This document shows positions 1 through 11,020 of a stretch of DNA of 64,000 nucleotides, in pieces (within the stretch, counting starts at the first letter, position 1; every line of letters starts with the position of its first letter). Under the pieces are notes generated by a model. That model worked only from the letters and a program-made list of their open reading frames with translations, was not told the DNA's origin and did no database searches. Origin of the DNA: Ampelocalamus luodianensis (lineage: Eukaryota > Streptophyta > Magnoliopsida > Poales > Poaceae); NCBI GenBank assembly GCA_036346255.1, contig CM070628.1, positions 13,097,840-13,161,839 of the forward strand, in the 5' to 3' direction. A program made the translations under genes and the position numbers.

Positions 1-1411
1 ACCACACCCTATGGCCTTCTCTCTCACACCCCACCTTGTTTCTCCCCTCTGTCCATCCTCTCCGCCGCCATGACGGTGGGTAAGGCGGCTTCAGGCTTCA
101 TGGCTAGATGATTAGCATCGTGGAGGCGAAGCAGCAAGTGGAGGTGGGGGCTATCGACATAGCGGAGGCAGTGTGGCGGAAGGACTGCGCCAGCGATGGG
201 ATCCACTGGATCCGATCATCTTCCTTGTAGCCTAGAATCTTATGGAAGCTACTATAAAACGTATAAAACCCACTGAAACTTTTTAAATGTTTTCATGAAA
301 CTTCACAAAACCTACTACCGATAGAACGGCATGTATACCGTTTGCTAGTAGCCTCCAAAAATAAATTGTAATCACTTGAAGCCTCATCTTGTTTTGTTAG
401 TTTCAATACAACTTTTCATTTGTTACATGTTACTATTGTACAGTCGGGGGCCGCACGACTCGCACAAACCAATTTAGCACGAGCCAACACTATTTTTCAC
501 TAAAAAATATTTCACCATGTCCTTCACTAGCATGCAAGTTGATCATAAAGACTTGGATATGCCCTGTATCCTTGATATTGATGCCTAGATCTTATAATCT
601 TAAGGGACGGACTAGCGCTCGGACGTCCGGAGCGAGTCAAAAAATCGGACGCCTTCGACCATCGTCCGATCTCACTTAACATACCAATCTCTGTCGTTTG
701 ATCTACTGCAACAAAAATGCATGAAACACAACAAAAAGTTATCGATCCTACAACAAATATTAGATTTCGATATCGAGCCTACAACAAATATTAGATTTTG
801 ATGCAACAAAACCAAAAAATACCAACAAAATATGTAACAAATGAGAATCATTGAAGCAACAAATACAACAAACTATTGCAACAAAAATTAAACATTTGTT
901 GCAACAATGAAAATCCATTGAAACATCTACAACATGAGTGTGTGGTACTACAACAACTAAACTTAACAGCTACAACAACATGAATTACGGATTGCAACAT
1001 TGTTATAGCGAGCGAGCCCACACCACCGTCTTGCCACCGGAAGGCTCAAATATGGCGGGGCAAGGCCAGCCTAGCATCACCGCTCATCGTCTGGATCGTA
1101 CCGTCCTCCGTTCGCTATCCACGTCACCCCTCCTTCGGCATCGGCCTCGCTCAATCCGGTGAGCTTTGACGCCGCAACGGTACCAAATCCGACAAGCTCC
1201 GCCATGGTGGATGATCTTCCATGAGCGCGAGCAGCGGCGACCAGTGGTCAACTGCAAAACACAGGACACGGATGCTCGTAGAGGTGAGCAATCATGGCTA
1301 AAGTGGTAGGGGATGTGAGGTGAGTAATGGGTGTTTAGCGAGCAATCATGAGTCCGACGGCAAGACCGGGCCACCGGCGAGCCATTGGACGGAAGAGCAA
1401 GTGGGGAGGAT
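1..1411. other. Gene-free spacer, CAACA-rich stretch
   Basis: I see no supportable gene here. Positions 1-240 are moderately GC-rich. Positions 700-1000 are full of short CAACA/CAACAAA words (acaacaaat, gcaacaaaa) with no long reading frame. A 31-bp direct repeat lies at 747-808. Short frames at 938-1162 (plus) and 1084-1374 (minus) overlap on opposite strands and resemble nothing I recognise. The GC-rich 1000-1400 part may be a remnant of another mobile element. Confidence 0.6.
747..808. repeat. 31-bp tandem duplication
   Basis: Two adjacent copies of a unit beginning cctacaacaaatattagat have a period of 31 bp. They differ only at a few bases near the end of the second copy. Confidence 0.85.
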
Positions 1412-2235
1412 GTTGGACCCAGATTTCATAAATTCAAATCCTCTGTGAAAACACTGTGCTATTTCCTAGATCAGTAGACATGATGCAACTGAATCATACA
1501 TTAATTTAACACATCAGAGTTTACATAAACCACATCGGGTCGGGTTTTATAATAATTGCCGAACAGGCCAAAAGATTACATTACAAAGGTAGCGAAAGCG
1601 ATAACGGAAGCAAAAGGGGTGAGAGCACATCTCTTCACAGGCAAGCGACTAGGGAAACCCGTGTGCATCCGATATTAGCCAAAGACTTGGATAATATTGG
1701 ATGCACGCAAGCACCAACGGAGTTAGCTGTACTAAAGCGAGAACTAGATTAAAAGAACTAAACTACTCATTAACTCCTTGGCCTTCAACATCTGGATCCT
1801 TGTAGTAGTCGTAAGCTCCAGGATTTCCTGCTTCTGAGAGATGTGGGGTAGATAGCGAGAATGAGCATAACTTTCGTGCTCGCAAGCCAACACACAATGC
1901 AATAATATATATAAGGCTTAACAAGGATGGCTCGGGTTCTTTTATTTGCTAAAGCAATGTTTTCAATTATCATATTTACAAATTCCTATCAATTAGCATT
2001 TTAACCCAAATTGCATTTTATTAAAGAGAGTAATTGTGCAATATTTATATCAGCAGAGGCTACCTCAACCTTATACTTATTTTATTGGAGCTACCTCCAA
2101 TTATTAACAACGCTGGGTTCGAAGACCCAGGAAAAGTCCAAATCACGGGTTAGGTGAGCCCACCACATTTTCATACCACCCATAAAGGTTTTTGAAATAG
2201 AACTAACTCTAGTTAAGTTCCTATATCCGCCTTTG

Positions 2236-2312
2236 ACCGTAGGCATGACTGTTTAAACAATTTATTTCTTTGCAGAGATTGTACACTTTACCCACAAGAG
2301 ACAATAAACTCG
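2236..2312 (-). other. Conserved LTR module with central palindrome, copy 1
   Basis: On the plus strand it reads gaccgt, then a palindrome TGTTTAAACA (2250-2259), then tgcagag and tgtacactttacccaca. The same order of blocks occurs in five other places in this window. Here the palindrome core is TTTAAA, whereas other copies have TTCGAA or CTAG. Confidence 0.7.
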
Positions 2313-2988
2313 TTGCCCTACACGATTCCTTAGTCATATAGTTTAGAGATCACCACAAGACCTTTACAATGCATCCCTCAGTATTAGTTACACTTCGCTA
2401 AGGTTTCGTCTGTGAAGGTTTACGCTCGTATAGATCCGTTAACCTTTACTCAGACCCCCTCTTGAGCCATCACGACTTACGTCGTGCACCCTGACTCTTT
2501 CGCCGCGAAGGCTTACAATGTTGCGGATCATCGATCTGATGCAACTCGTACTGATGGATACAAATTATTTAGCCAGGTTGTATTTTATAGACTTATGGTT
2601 GTACTTATTTTACACAGGAGGTCATGACAAGATTAAGTCCTTAGGGTTATCTGGGTGGTTCATTCCACATACCATCCACGAAACAACAGTCTTTGGGCTA
2701 CATCAGCACCCACTGTCGTGCCATCCATCATACCAGCCGCTCAGATGGTAATAGCAGGTTATTAGGGTTTTGAGGAGGAAAACCAAATTATCACAACCAT
2801 TTCAGCCATTTGCCACAATGACTACCCAAAACCACATTTATGTTTAAAAGAGATGATGAATAGGACATTTTAATGTCCCAGTACTTAAGCAAGACTAGCA
2901 TGTCGTTTAAGTACACCCTATAGCTACTATTTACCATATAGTTACTAGAGTGACAAGGATATAAGGGATTAAAATTATCAAGGATGGC

Positions 2989-3052
2989 ATATTGATTACT
3001 TAATCATCAAATGGGTATTTATATTGATTACTTAATCATCAAATGGGTATTT
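2989..3052. repeat. 32-bp tandem duplication
   Basis: Two identical or near-identical adjacent copies of a unit starting atattgattacttaatcat have a period of 32 bp. They lie inside the reverse LTR-type element. Confidence 0.9.
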
Positions 3053-4889
3053 AACTACCTTAAGTTTTAACATACATTTGCTTAAAAAATTAAGGTATGC
3101 AACTCTTGGTAATTTAAAGGAATATAATTTGCATAAAATGTAGGCTCAATATGATCAAAGTATTGACTCGTCTGGATTATAGGTAAGAGAGTCTTGACAA
3201 TCTTGCACTTGATCAAGTTGGAGATCTTCCGCGTCTTCGAATCCTAATCCAACGAACGTACTAGAAAAAGACACAAACAAGCCAAGATAGCAAATAAACA
3301 CTAAAGCAATAACAAATAAACTCCAAATTAAATAAGACCTATGCCATTAGCAAGATCTTGAATTTACAAAATTTTAAAAACAAATTTCATATTTTTTGGA
3401 GCTATGACGAGGGAGAGATGAATTTTTGAAGCTTTACTTTTGAATTAAACCCTACAAGAAATAACAGAAAAAAGGGAGAGAGAGAAAAGAGTCGTCGGTG
3501 GGGCCTACGGCTTAGAACCGGTGCACGGAACCCGCATGTGGACTTGTCCACACGCGGCGGCATGTCGCGCCTGGCGGCGTGAACCGAGCGCGGCCGGCCC
3601 GCTGTCACCAAAAGAGGGGATTAAAGGGTGGTCCAACTCGGGCGAGCGAGGGAGGACAAGGGCCGCGCACGACGCGGGCTTGCCACCGGTGGAGGGAGGC
3701 GCGACGGGGTGGAGGGAAGCGGTGGTATGGCGGCGTGGGGAGGAAGTGGTGGCGGCACCACGGGAGGTGTGGCCAAATGGCGGTAGGGTGGCCCTGGGGC
3801 TGCGGCCACGGACCACGAGGTGGTGGCGGAGACAGGGCTCACCGGCCGGCGAGGAGAGCACCGAAGCGGCGGCGGCGACCCCGAAGGTGAGTTCTTCGGT
3901 TTTCTCCTTTGCTCGGGGATGAAGAGAAGGTGAGGTGGGGAGGGCGAGACGGGACGGGGCCGAAGAAGGGGAGAAGTGAGGGCTATTTATAGCTGGGGAG
4001 GAGGGGAAAGGGATCGTTGAAGGACCGGGGCGCACAGGGTGCCGGCGGGAGTGGAGCCGTGGGAGCCGGGACAGGATGGGGGCAGACGCGGCATTCCGGG
4101 ATGGGACGCGCGACGAGCTACAGGCATGGTGACGGACGGGATTGTGGGAAGAGGACGCGCACTAGGGCGAGCAAGTGGAGCAGGTGGGAGTTGGTGGCGG
4201 CAGAGGAGTGCTATAGGCGGGCGCGGAGGATCCGGGATGGGACACCCGTTGAGTGATGGCGAGGGAGCCGAAGCCGGGATGGGACGAGCGATGGCAGGCG
4301 AGCGCGGAGGCGGGGAACCAGGATAGGACAGTGAGGCGACGGCGAGGACGGGCAGGTGAGTGGCGTGGGCGCTGCAGGCGCACGTGACGCCCTTGACCGG
4401 CTCGACCAGGGAAGAAGACAAGGGGGGCTGCTCGGGTGGGGAAGAAAGTAGGAGGGGAGGGAACTAGGCCAAGATGGGGAGGGAGATGGGCCCAAGGGAG
4501 GTTCGGGCTTAGCCCAAGAAAGAGAGGAGGGCAAAAAAAGAGTAGGGCCCAAAACCAAAAAGAAGAATTCAAATTGAAATTTGAATTCGAAAAGTTACGA
4601 AAAGGTTTGAAACACAAACCCAAGCTTAGCTAGAAGCTAGGAGATTTGAAAATACCGGCTAAGTTGAAATATGTTTTGAAAACCAAAAGCCAAATGTAAA
4701 TACTAATCACCATTTTCGAAAACGGGATGCTACATAGGAGATGGATCACTAATGGGATTTAGGAAGGGTTGTGGTTGCGTGGATTACTTGGAACAAATAG
4801 AAAGGCAGAGCTGTAGGAACAAGGAGGACGAAGTAGTTGGGCTATGGCGTCCGATACGAGCTCATTTAGGATCCATAATATTACCCTAA

Positions 4890-5035
4890 TCTTAATATGC
4901 ACAAACGATGTGCAACAAGCTGCACAAACGACGTGCAAATTGCACCTTATTGGGCTTGGATGCCGCTCGTGCTTTGACAACGGCACAACGCAATGCACAA
5001 ACGATGTGTAAATTGCACGTTATTGGGCTATCGTT
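4890..5035. repeat. Short degenerate repeats upstream of U1
   Basis: The word gcacaaacgaYgtg occurs three times (near 4898, 4922 and 4996). The block aaattgcac(c/g)ttattgggct occurs twice (near 4938 and 5012), each time following a copy of the word. This is a partial duplication of about 75 bp. Confidence 0.7.
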
Positions 5036-5179
5036 TCCAGGCTGCCTTCTGAGGGCCAACTTACAAAGGAAATAATGGGCCTGAATTAGCATATTTGGGT
5101 GGCCCTAATTACCTCAGACGTCATTAGCACCCGACCTTCAAACTATCAACGGGTGCTTTTATAAGCGAAATCGCATTTA

Positions 5180-5190
5180 GTCCCATATCG
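5180..5190 (+). promoter_or_regulatory. Upstream sequence element (USE) of U1 gene
   Basis: The sequence gtcccatatcg matches the plant snRNA USE consensus RTCCCACATCG at 10 of 11 positions. Its end lies about 32 bp before a TATA-like tcttttag (5223-5230), which is about 30 bp upstream of the RNA start at 5256. Wide USE-TATA spacing (roughly four helical turns from start to start) is the known arrangement for pol II-transcribed plant snRNA genes. The TATA box itself is poor. Confidence 0.7.
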
Positions 5191-5255
5191 AGGACTCAAG
5201 TATCCTTGGGACGGGAAGCTGGTCTTTTAGGCGCCACCCATGGCAACGTTGGAAC

Positions 5256-5417
5256 ATACTTACCTGGACGGGGTCGATGGGCGATCAAGAAGGCTCATGG
5301 CCTAGATCAGTGGCCTACATTGCACTTTGTAGGCATATTGGTTTACCATCTCCCTAAGTGGGAGAGTGGACGTCATAATTTGTGGCAGAGGGGGTACGCG
5401 TTCGCGCGGCCCCTGCC
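5256..5417 (+). ncRNA. U1 spliceosomal snRNA gene
   Basis: The RNA starts with ATACTTACCTGG, the 5' end of U1 that pairs with 5' splice sites. Stem-loop I follows. Stem-loop II has the loop ATTGCACTT, the U1A-binding type. Next comes the stem around CTTACCATCTCCC, an Sm site in CATAATTTGTGG, and a final GC-rich hairpin ending GGCCCCTGCC. The length of 162 nt is as expected for plant U1. In stem II the arms are CCTACA and TGTAGG where I expect CCTCCA and TGGAGG, so a base pair has changed on both sides and pairing is kept. That supports a once-functional gene rather than a random retro-copy. No poly(A) tract follows. The promoter has a good USE but a weak TATA box, so present activity is uncertain. 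Confidence 0.93.
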
Positions 5418-5702
5418 AACTCTTCAAATCAAACATTTCTTTTATGAATTGATCCAACGTATATGAATGGCAAAGGAACACAATCCAAGCTCAACAAATA
5501 TCAGTTACCCCAATGTAGGATTGTAAGCCCGTGGACAGAAGCTTAATGCTTACATCGTCAGCGGCGATCTTCTCATCTCAGATCTCCAGGTCCAGGGTGG
5601 TAACCATTGATGGTTCGGAGGACTGGACGACACGTTCTGCCCTGTCAAAGCGTATGCTTGTTGTAGCAACAGTAACAAGAAACGTTCACCGACAAAAAAC
5701 AT

Positions 5703-6652
5703 CTAATCTCGCTTTGAACCAAAGTTTGATGCCCACATGAAAAGGCTGGCGATGCCGAAGGCTACTCCAAATCCTGAGCGGATGTCTGCAATCAACTCAC
5801 GGAGTTCTCTCACGGTACTAGCCAGCAACGGCTCCCCTATCGATTTCTTCCGATTTGCAACCCTCGGTGCGATTCCTAGTCAAGGGAAAGAAACAATCAG
5901 GTAAAAACTTACCTGGTTGCTTAAACCACTTCAGAAGTTAATGTCATCAAAGGGGAGATCAGCTTGTGAAGCTGAGGTTGTCAGTTGATGAAGCTGAGCC
6001 TCGGCTGTATGAACAATGCTCATGGAACTTTTGACACCCTTCCTCAATTCTTGACTGATCTACGAAATGATGGCATAGTAGTTTTATTCAGAAACATGTA
6101 AAAGGGGAAAGGGCAAGTGATGACAAACCACAACCCCTAGTTGATGAAATAACCAATAAGGTAAGCAATGATGATTGTTCACACTTTTTCCCTTTCAGAA
6201 AATTCGGACCCTTTTAGAGAATAGATTGCCAATTTGGTTCCCGCATGAGACAGATATTGCAAAAGCTGATATTTTTGTGCACAAAGTAGCATCCATTTTA
6301 TCAGAATACAAGTTGAGTCTGTTGACATACAGCCATGTAGATGTACGGTGCATACAACAATATCTGTAAGTAATTACCATAGCCAAAAATAGTTACATTT
6401 TGTATAGAGTGAAGAATCCAATTTACAGGGAGTCAACACAATTGCATGTATGCATACAATCATCAGATCCTCTAACAATAAAATAAAACAAAGGGAAACA
6501 AGTGAGTATCAATTACTCGCCTTAGGTCACTGAGATCCATGGTCAAGTCACTAACCTCCCTTCCAACTAGTCTAAACGAAACCATGGTTTCAGGAAGCTT
6601 CTCTTGTGGAACCGAAGGACTTCTGAAGACACACTGCTGCCCTCTTACAGTC
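5703..6652 (-). pseudogene. Decayed exons of a plant gene (C-terminal part)
   Basis: Three coding blocks on the minus strand read as one protein. Block A (6652-6521) includes LPETMVSFRLVGREVSDL. Block B (6054-5913) includes GVKSSMSIVHTAEAQL. Block C (5876-5703) includes STVRELRELIADIRSGFGV and ends in a hydrophobic stretch and stop at 5703-5705. The style, amphipathic helices plus a short C-terminal membrane segment, resembles plant plastid membrane proteins of DUF948 type, but I do not claim the family. A to B is joined best by an AG|GC donor (6520) and a ...CAG acceptor. B to C is problematic: the visible GTAAGT donor and the TAG acceptor leave an intron of only 36 bp, and the reading frame must shift within B. 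No N-terminal exons are found, so I call a fragment or pseudogene. Confidence 0.65.
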
Positions 6653-7214
6653 CTGAAAATGGTTGGCATTTAGATATCTATAGCAGTTGCCTAATTCCAT
6701 TTCAGAAGTTGTAATGAACGGAGCAACATACCAACATGGAGCGAATTGCCGAAAGAAATATAAAGCTTGCAGAGATTGCAACCTATATAAGACAGCAACT
6801 GTGATAAACAGAAACAGTAGGCTTCTGAAATTATTGAAAAGACACAAAAATTTTCAAAAAAATTTAAAACTTTCTTGAGTTTGTCCTAAATTTGGATTTC
6901 TTGCCCAATTCTGAAAGTTTCGGCCATTTCCTGCTTTTCTTTCTTGGTTTTCCGCTTCCTCTAGCGCGATTGTATGCATGCATGCAATTGTGTTGACTCC
7001 CTGTAAATTGGATTCTTCACTATATACAAAATGCAACTATTTTTGGCTAAGGTAATTACTTACCGATATTGTTGTATCCACCGTACATCTACATGGCTGT
7101 ATCTCAACAGACTCAACTTGTATTCTGATAAATTGGATGCAACTTTGTGCACGAAAATAGCATCTTTTGCAATATCTGTTTCCAGGGGGAACCAAATTGG
7201 CAATCTATTCTCTA
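6215..7214. repeat. Large inverted repeat, 244-bp arms
   Basis: The left arm (6215-6458) and right arm (6971-7214) are reverse complements of equal length with a few mismatches, separated by a 512-bp spacer. The arms begin tagagaatagattgccaatt and end with its complement. Block A of the adjacent gene fragment lies in the spacer, and the left arm lies in the intron after it. I see no clear target duplication at the outer ends, so a transposon with long terminal inverted repeats is possible but unproven. A transcript across it would fold into a long double-stranded hairpin. Confidence 0.85.
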
Positions 7215-8377
7215 CCTTCATCCCTGTAAGCCCCGTCCTCGCGCCACCCCATAACACACCATGACTCCGCCACCTTACACGCCAGCACCACCCCCTCTAG
7301 CGCCGACCCTGCGCAGCCACACACGCCACCATCCACACGCCACGCCCGCTTCCGCCCCCTCCCCCCCCTTTCTTTCCCCTTCCGGTGAGCCGCTACCCAA
7401 TTCCCCACCTCCCTCCTATTTATTCTCAATTGAGCCCACCCCTAACACCAGTGGTAGAACCAGGAATTTTTCAAAGGCTGGGCAAGCCGCAAGCTAAGTA
7501 CCTAATTATGGTATTGAAAACCGCAAGTATCGGATATTCGGATACACAATTACACATCATGCAAATCCACAATAGTTTTAAAGTAAAATAACGGATACGA
7601 TACATCACACATGTAAAGGTTCATAGATGGAATCATGGAAATAAAAACGAGATACGATAACAAATAACTCACTAGACACTACCAAAGTTGCGACGAGTCA
7701 AGAAGAAAAGTCCAAATATCCAATCACACAACCAAAAGAGTAAGAGATATATGAATTAGTAAATCATATAACTTTGACTTGAAAATATATTCACATCGGA
7801 GAGAATGAAACATACCGATAATGTGCTAATTTGGTTCATCTTCATCACTTGGTTGTGGATCTTGTGGTTGCAGTTGCGGTTGTGGTAAGCTTCTTGAGTC
7901 AACCAAAAACCTCCTCATTTCTGAAATTTTAACAATTCTCATCATCTCAAGGCTCAAGAAACCAAAGAGTATATTTTCTTTACAAATTACAATGGAGGTG
8001 TATGGTGCTAGCTAGGTTACCAGATTTCTACCAGATTTCCTACAGCCTGCAGAAAGTAATCATGTGCCAACCTAGACTACCTAGTAGTAGTTGATTCCAT
8101 GCAATTTGCCCAAATTAACCAATAAGCAACAAACTTAGCTACAAATTGAGCCCCAATTATATACTGATGTTTGCCGCAGCCTACTAGAAAATCACCCAAC
8201 AAGCAACAAGCTTGGACACAATTGGACAACAAGCAACCGAGGCGGCCGGCGACAGCAGGCCGAGCCGGCCGGGGCACGGGCGCGCAGGGAGGCCGACGGT
8301 AGTACGGGGTCAAGCCGCACGGCCAAGCCAGAGACAAGCGGCGCAAACACGGGGTAGGACCGATCCTCTAGGACGGG
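7215..8377. other. Spacer without recognisable gene
   Basis: 7226-7440 is C-rich and proline-like in several frames, 7440-8200 is AT-rich, and 8230-8377 is GC-rich. No frame shows a family I recognise. The 3' edge is the start of the chromovirus. Confidence 0.6.
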
Positions 8378-8835
8378 TGTTAGGAGCTAGAGCTTATGTT
8401 ACGATTGTACCACTCCTACCGGCCGTCGGATGAAGAGTTACAAGAATCCAACGGTTGATACAGTCAGACCTCCTTTCGGACTTACTTTCGGACTTCCGTT
8501 TGGACCACTCCTCAAGACCGTAGGATGACGAATTACTAGGATCCAACGATCGGCTAGCATCTCAGTAGAGTTCGTAGTGATCAGTTGTTAATGCACTGTT
8601 TACCGTTTGGATTGTAGCTTAAGAACACTTTAATTAATGTTTTTTTATTAGCTGAACACTATATAAGCTAGCTGTGATCCATTGTAAGGATTATCCAGAC
8701 TCTATGCAAGTAAAACCCTAGCCGCCTCATCCTCCGGCTCATCTATTTCCCATCTCACTTTTCTTCTGTTCTTCTCATCTCTGTTTCCTTCTGTCTTTTA
8801 TCTGAATATTGCTGTTCAAATACGAAGTCCTGACA
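8378..8835 (+). repeat. Chromovirus 5' LTR
   Basis: Starts TGTTAGGAGC and ends AAGTCCTGACA. It contains a TATA box in cactatataagc near 8660, followed by the transcribed R-U5 part. It pairs with 13985-14441. Confidence 0.95.
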
Positions 8836-8838
8836 ATA

Positions 8839-8850
8839 TGGTATCAGAGC
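8839..8850 (+). other. Primer binding site, initiator Met tRNA
   Basis: TGGTATCAGAGC lies 3 bp after the 5' LTR. It is the standard sequence complementary to the 3' end of plant initiator methionine tRNA, used to prime minus-strand DNA synthesis. Confidence 0.95.
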
Positions 8851-9038
8851 TACAATCTTGGCTTCAGATCTGACAGTGAGCAGTAAGAGCAAGGATTTGG
8901 AAACTCGTTTTCCTGTAAAATACCGGAGCTTAAGCTATTTTCTAGTAGATCTGAGGGTACTGTGGGAGGAGAATCATAGATCGATATCAGGTTGAGGTAG
9001 ATTTCTTATCTCGATAAAATCCCTGAATAGAGCTGTGA

Positions 9039-10665
9039 GTGGAGACGACTAGACATGGAAAAGATGATGTGGTAGAGAAGGAAGATCAACCATATGCTTC
9101 CCGAGTGGAGTTAGAAGAGGTAAAGAGGAGTGTAGATCTGATCGTAAAGGGGCAAATGGAAAACCTTCAACAGATGGAGCAGTACAACAAGCAAATGGGT
9201 CAATTGACCATGGCAGTGAATGCTCTGGTACTCCAGTCTACTCAGAGGGGCCAAGTGAACATGGAGCCATCTGATCGATTCTTGAGTTACAGAGGTAATC
9301 TCATGAATCAGAACTCTCCAGCATTAGCAAGTTTTTCTCCAGCAAGCGTGGTTCGGTCTGGTGGGATTAGTGCAAACCATACTCAGTATGACAGCACAAC
9401 ACAGATTCCAGAATTGCTGATTTCCCATGGCATGTCTGTAGCGAAGGGTGGTTTGAATCCACTATCAGCTCCTGTACTCATGAGCACCCAAATACCTCCC
9501 TTGTTGTCTCAGCCAATAGGAACTACTTATCCGGGTCTCAACCTCCAATTTGGCACATTACGATGTCCTTTACCAAATGAATCAACACTGTAGCAGCATT
9601 GGGCCACTAGGGTGACTAGCTCCCCTACTCTTAATGAATATGCTAATTTAGATTATGATGAGAGGATGGGACAAAATGGTAATAGATTCGACAATTACAA
9701 TCACAGAAGTTTTGCTAAGGGTCCGAAGCTAGTTTTTCTTGAGTTCAGTGGGGAAAAGGTAGATGCATGGATCAAAAAGGCCAATTCTTGAGTTTAGTGG
9801 GGAAAAGGTAGATGCATGGATCAAAAAGGCCAACAAATACTTTGAAATTTCTAAGGTACCAATGAATCAAAGGGTAGAAATCGCAATCCTGTATTTGGTG
9901 GACAAGGTTGAAACTTGGTGGACAAGATCTGGAGTTAACATGGAGAATCTGTCATGGCATCAGTTTTGCATGATGATTGGAAAAAGGTTTGCTCAGTAAT
10001 CAGTCTATGATGTAATTGCAGTATTCCACTCAGTGAAGCAGCAGACTACAGTTTCAAATTATATCGATATGTTCGAAGAGGCAATGGCAATGGTTAGAAG
10101 AGATAATCCCTATTTACCTGAAGAATATTATATCAAAAGCTTCATAGCAGGTTTGAAAGACTACAACCAAAGTCATTCTCAACTTCATAATTCATCAACA
10201 TTAGTGGATGCTTATTGGGTAGCCAAGAGGTTAGAGTAGTCTAACCCATTTAGGAGGTCTAAGCCTAGTGCTTTCAGAGGAGGTACAAGTAGTTCACAAT
10301 GGAACAATAGCAAGGGGACTGTGTACAAGAATACCCATTCTGAGAACAACTGAACTACCAACTCAAGTGGAGGCCAGAACATTGCTACAAGGAATGAGGG
10401 CAAGTCTTTCAGATGTAATGAAAAATAGTATCCAGGTCACAAACAAGAATGTAAGATGAATAAACAGGTGAGGGCCATGATTACTCAAGAAGAAGAAGTA
10501 GAGGATGAAGGAGTGCAAGAGGAAGGAGACCAGGGACTTGAAATCGAAGAAGAAGAAAAAGAAGAAGAAGAAGAAGAAGTTAGGAAGAAGGTGGATCTCC
10601 ATTTCAGTTGTCTGTACATGTTGTTCAGGGAACTAGTTCTTCCAAATAGACCTTCACACTCATGA
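9039..10665 (+). pseudogene. gag of chromovirus (broken)
   Basis: Capsid precursor region. The frame from 9039 begins GTG where the element's ATG seems to have stood (inference). Recognisable parts are a coiled N-terminal segment with VELEEVKRSVDLIV, the retrotransposon gag core around WIKKANKYFEI and VETWWTRSG (9800-9940), FIAGLKDYNQ (10140), and a zinc-knuckle remnant with YPGHKQECK (10425-10460). An acidic run encoded by GAA repeats follows (10546-10579). Stops occur at 9591, 9997, 10237, 10351 and 10426. A 49-bp tandem duplication (9736-9833) shifts the frame. It cannot make a full Gag. Confidence 0.9.
9736..9833 (+). repeat. 49-bp tandem duplication inside gag
   Basis: Two adjacent copies of a 49-bp unit starting ttcttgagtt differ at one base. 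Since 49 is not a multiple of three, the duplication alone destroys the gag frame. Confidence 0.95.
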
Positions 10666-10994
10666 TTCACTTAGATAAGGTTAAAGGGATTGCCTTAGTT
10701 GACAGTGGGAGCAGTGTTTCTTTTATTGATACTGCTACAACACTTAAGGCTAGATGTTCAATCCAAAATAACTCTGCAGTGAAAGTCATGGTAGCAAATG
10801 GGGAAATATTATGGAGTAAGGCAAAGTGTGAGAACTGCAAGTATACCATACAAGAGGTAGAGTTCAATGACACTTTCAGAGTACTTGACCTTAAAGGATA
10901 TGACTTTATATTAGGTGTCGATTGGATATATACCCACAGCCCTATAAGTCTGAACCTTAAGACAAGGGAATTCTGTGTGAACCACTATGGATAG
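10662..10994 (+). pseudogene. Protease domain of chromovirus pol
   Basis: Retroviral-type aspartic protease. The catalytic LVDSGSS motif is at about residue 12 of the open stretch, and the closing hydrophobic part reads ILGVDWI near 10908-10930. The motif is intact, but the region is cut off by a stop at 10993 and by a frame change from gag. It normally processes the Gag-Pol polyprotein. Confidence 0.88.
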
Positions 10995-11020
10995 AAAAAG
11001 TTATATTCAGGGATGAGACA

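Larger units (their letters stand above)
1412..4734 (-). mobile_element. Reverse-oriented LTR-type element (solo LTR-like), 3.3 kb
   Basis: On the minus strand the element starts TGTAGCATCCCG (at 4734) and ends CCAACA (at 1412), giving the TG...CA ends of an LTR. The flanks are gagga (1407-1411) and tagga (4735-4739), a 5-bp target duplication with one mismatch. A TATA box for the minus strand lies near 3986-3993 inside a GC-rich block (3480-4450), with about 2.5 kb following it. The many overlapping frames in the GC block lie on both strands and look like composition artefacts. A conserved module near 2236-2310 is shared with the elements at 15895, 17600, 39320, 40420 and 48380. I see no gag-pol, so I call it a solo LTR of a long-LTR family; a non-autonomous element is the alternative. 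Confidence 0.7.

Noticed and set aside
2110..2150. tRNA-like ggttcgaagaccc stretch
   Set aside because: No acceptor or anticodon stems could be drawn around it.
3402..4633. Many overlapping long frames on both strands of a GC-rich block
   Set aside because: Frames overlap on both strands, are proline, arginine and glycine rich, lack any known motif, and the block is an LTR leader. It is composition-driven, not genes.
5256..5417. U1 as a retro-pseudogene
   Set aside because: Full length, no poly(A) tail, stem pairing preserved and a matching upstream element at the right distance. A gene, perhaps weakened, is more likely.
6175..6386. Open frames over the inverted-repeat arms on both strands
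   Set aside because: The same arm is open on both strands and in both copies. The repeat explains the similarity, and the protein resembles nothing I know.
10546..10579. (GAA)n run as an independent repeat locus
   Set aside because: It encodes the acidic linker at the end of gag and is part of the chromovirus.
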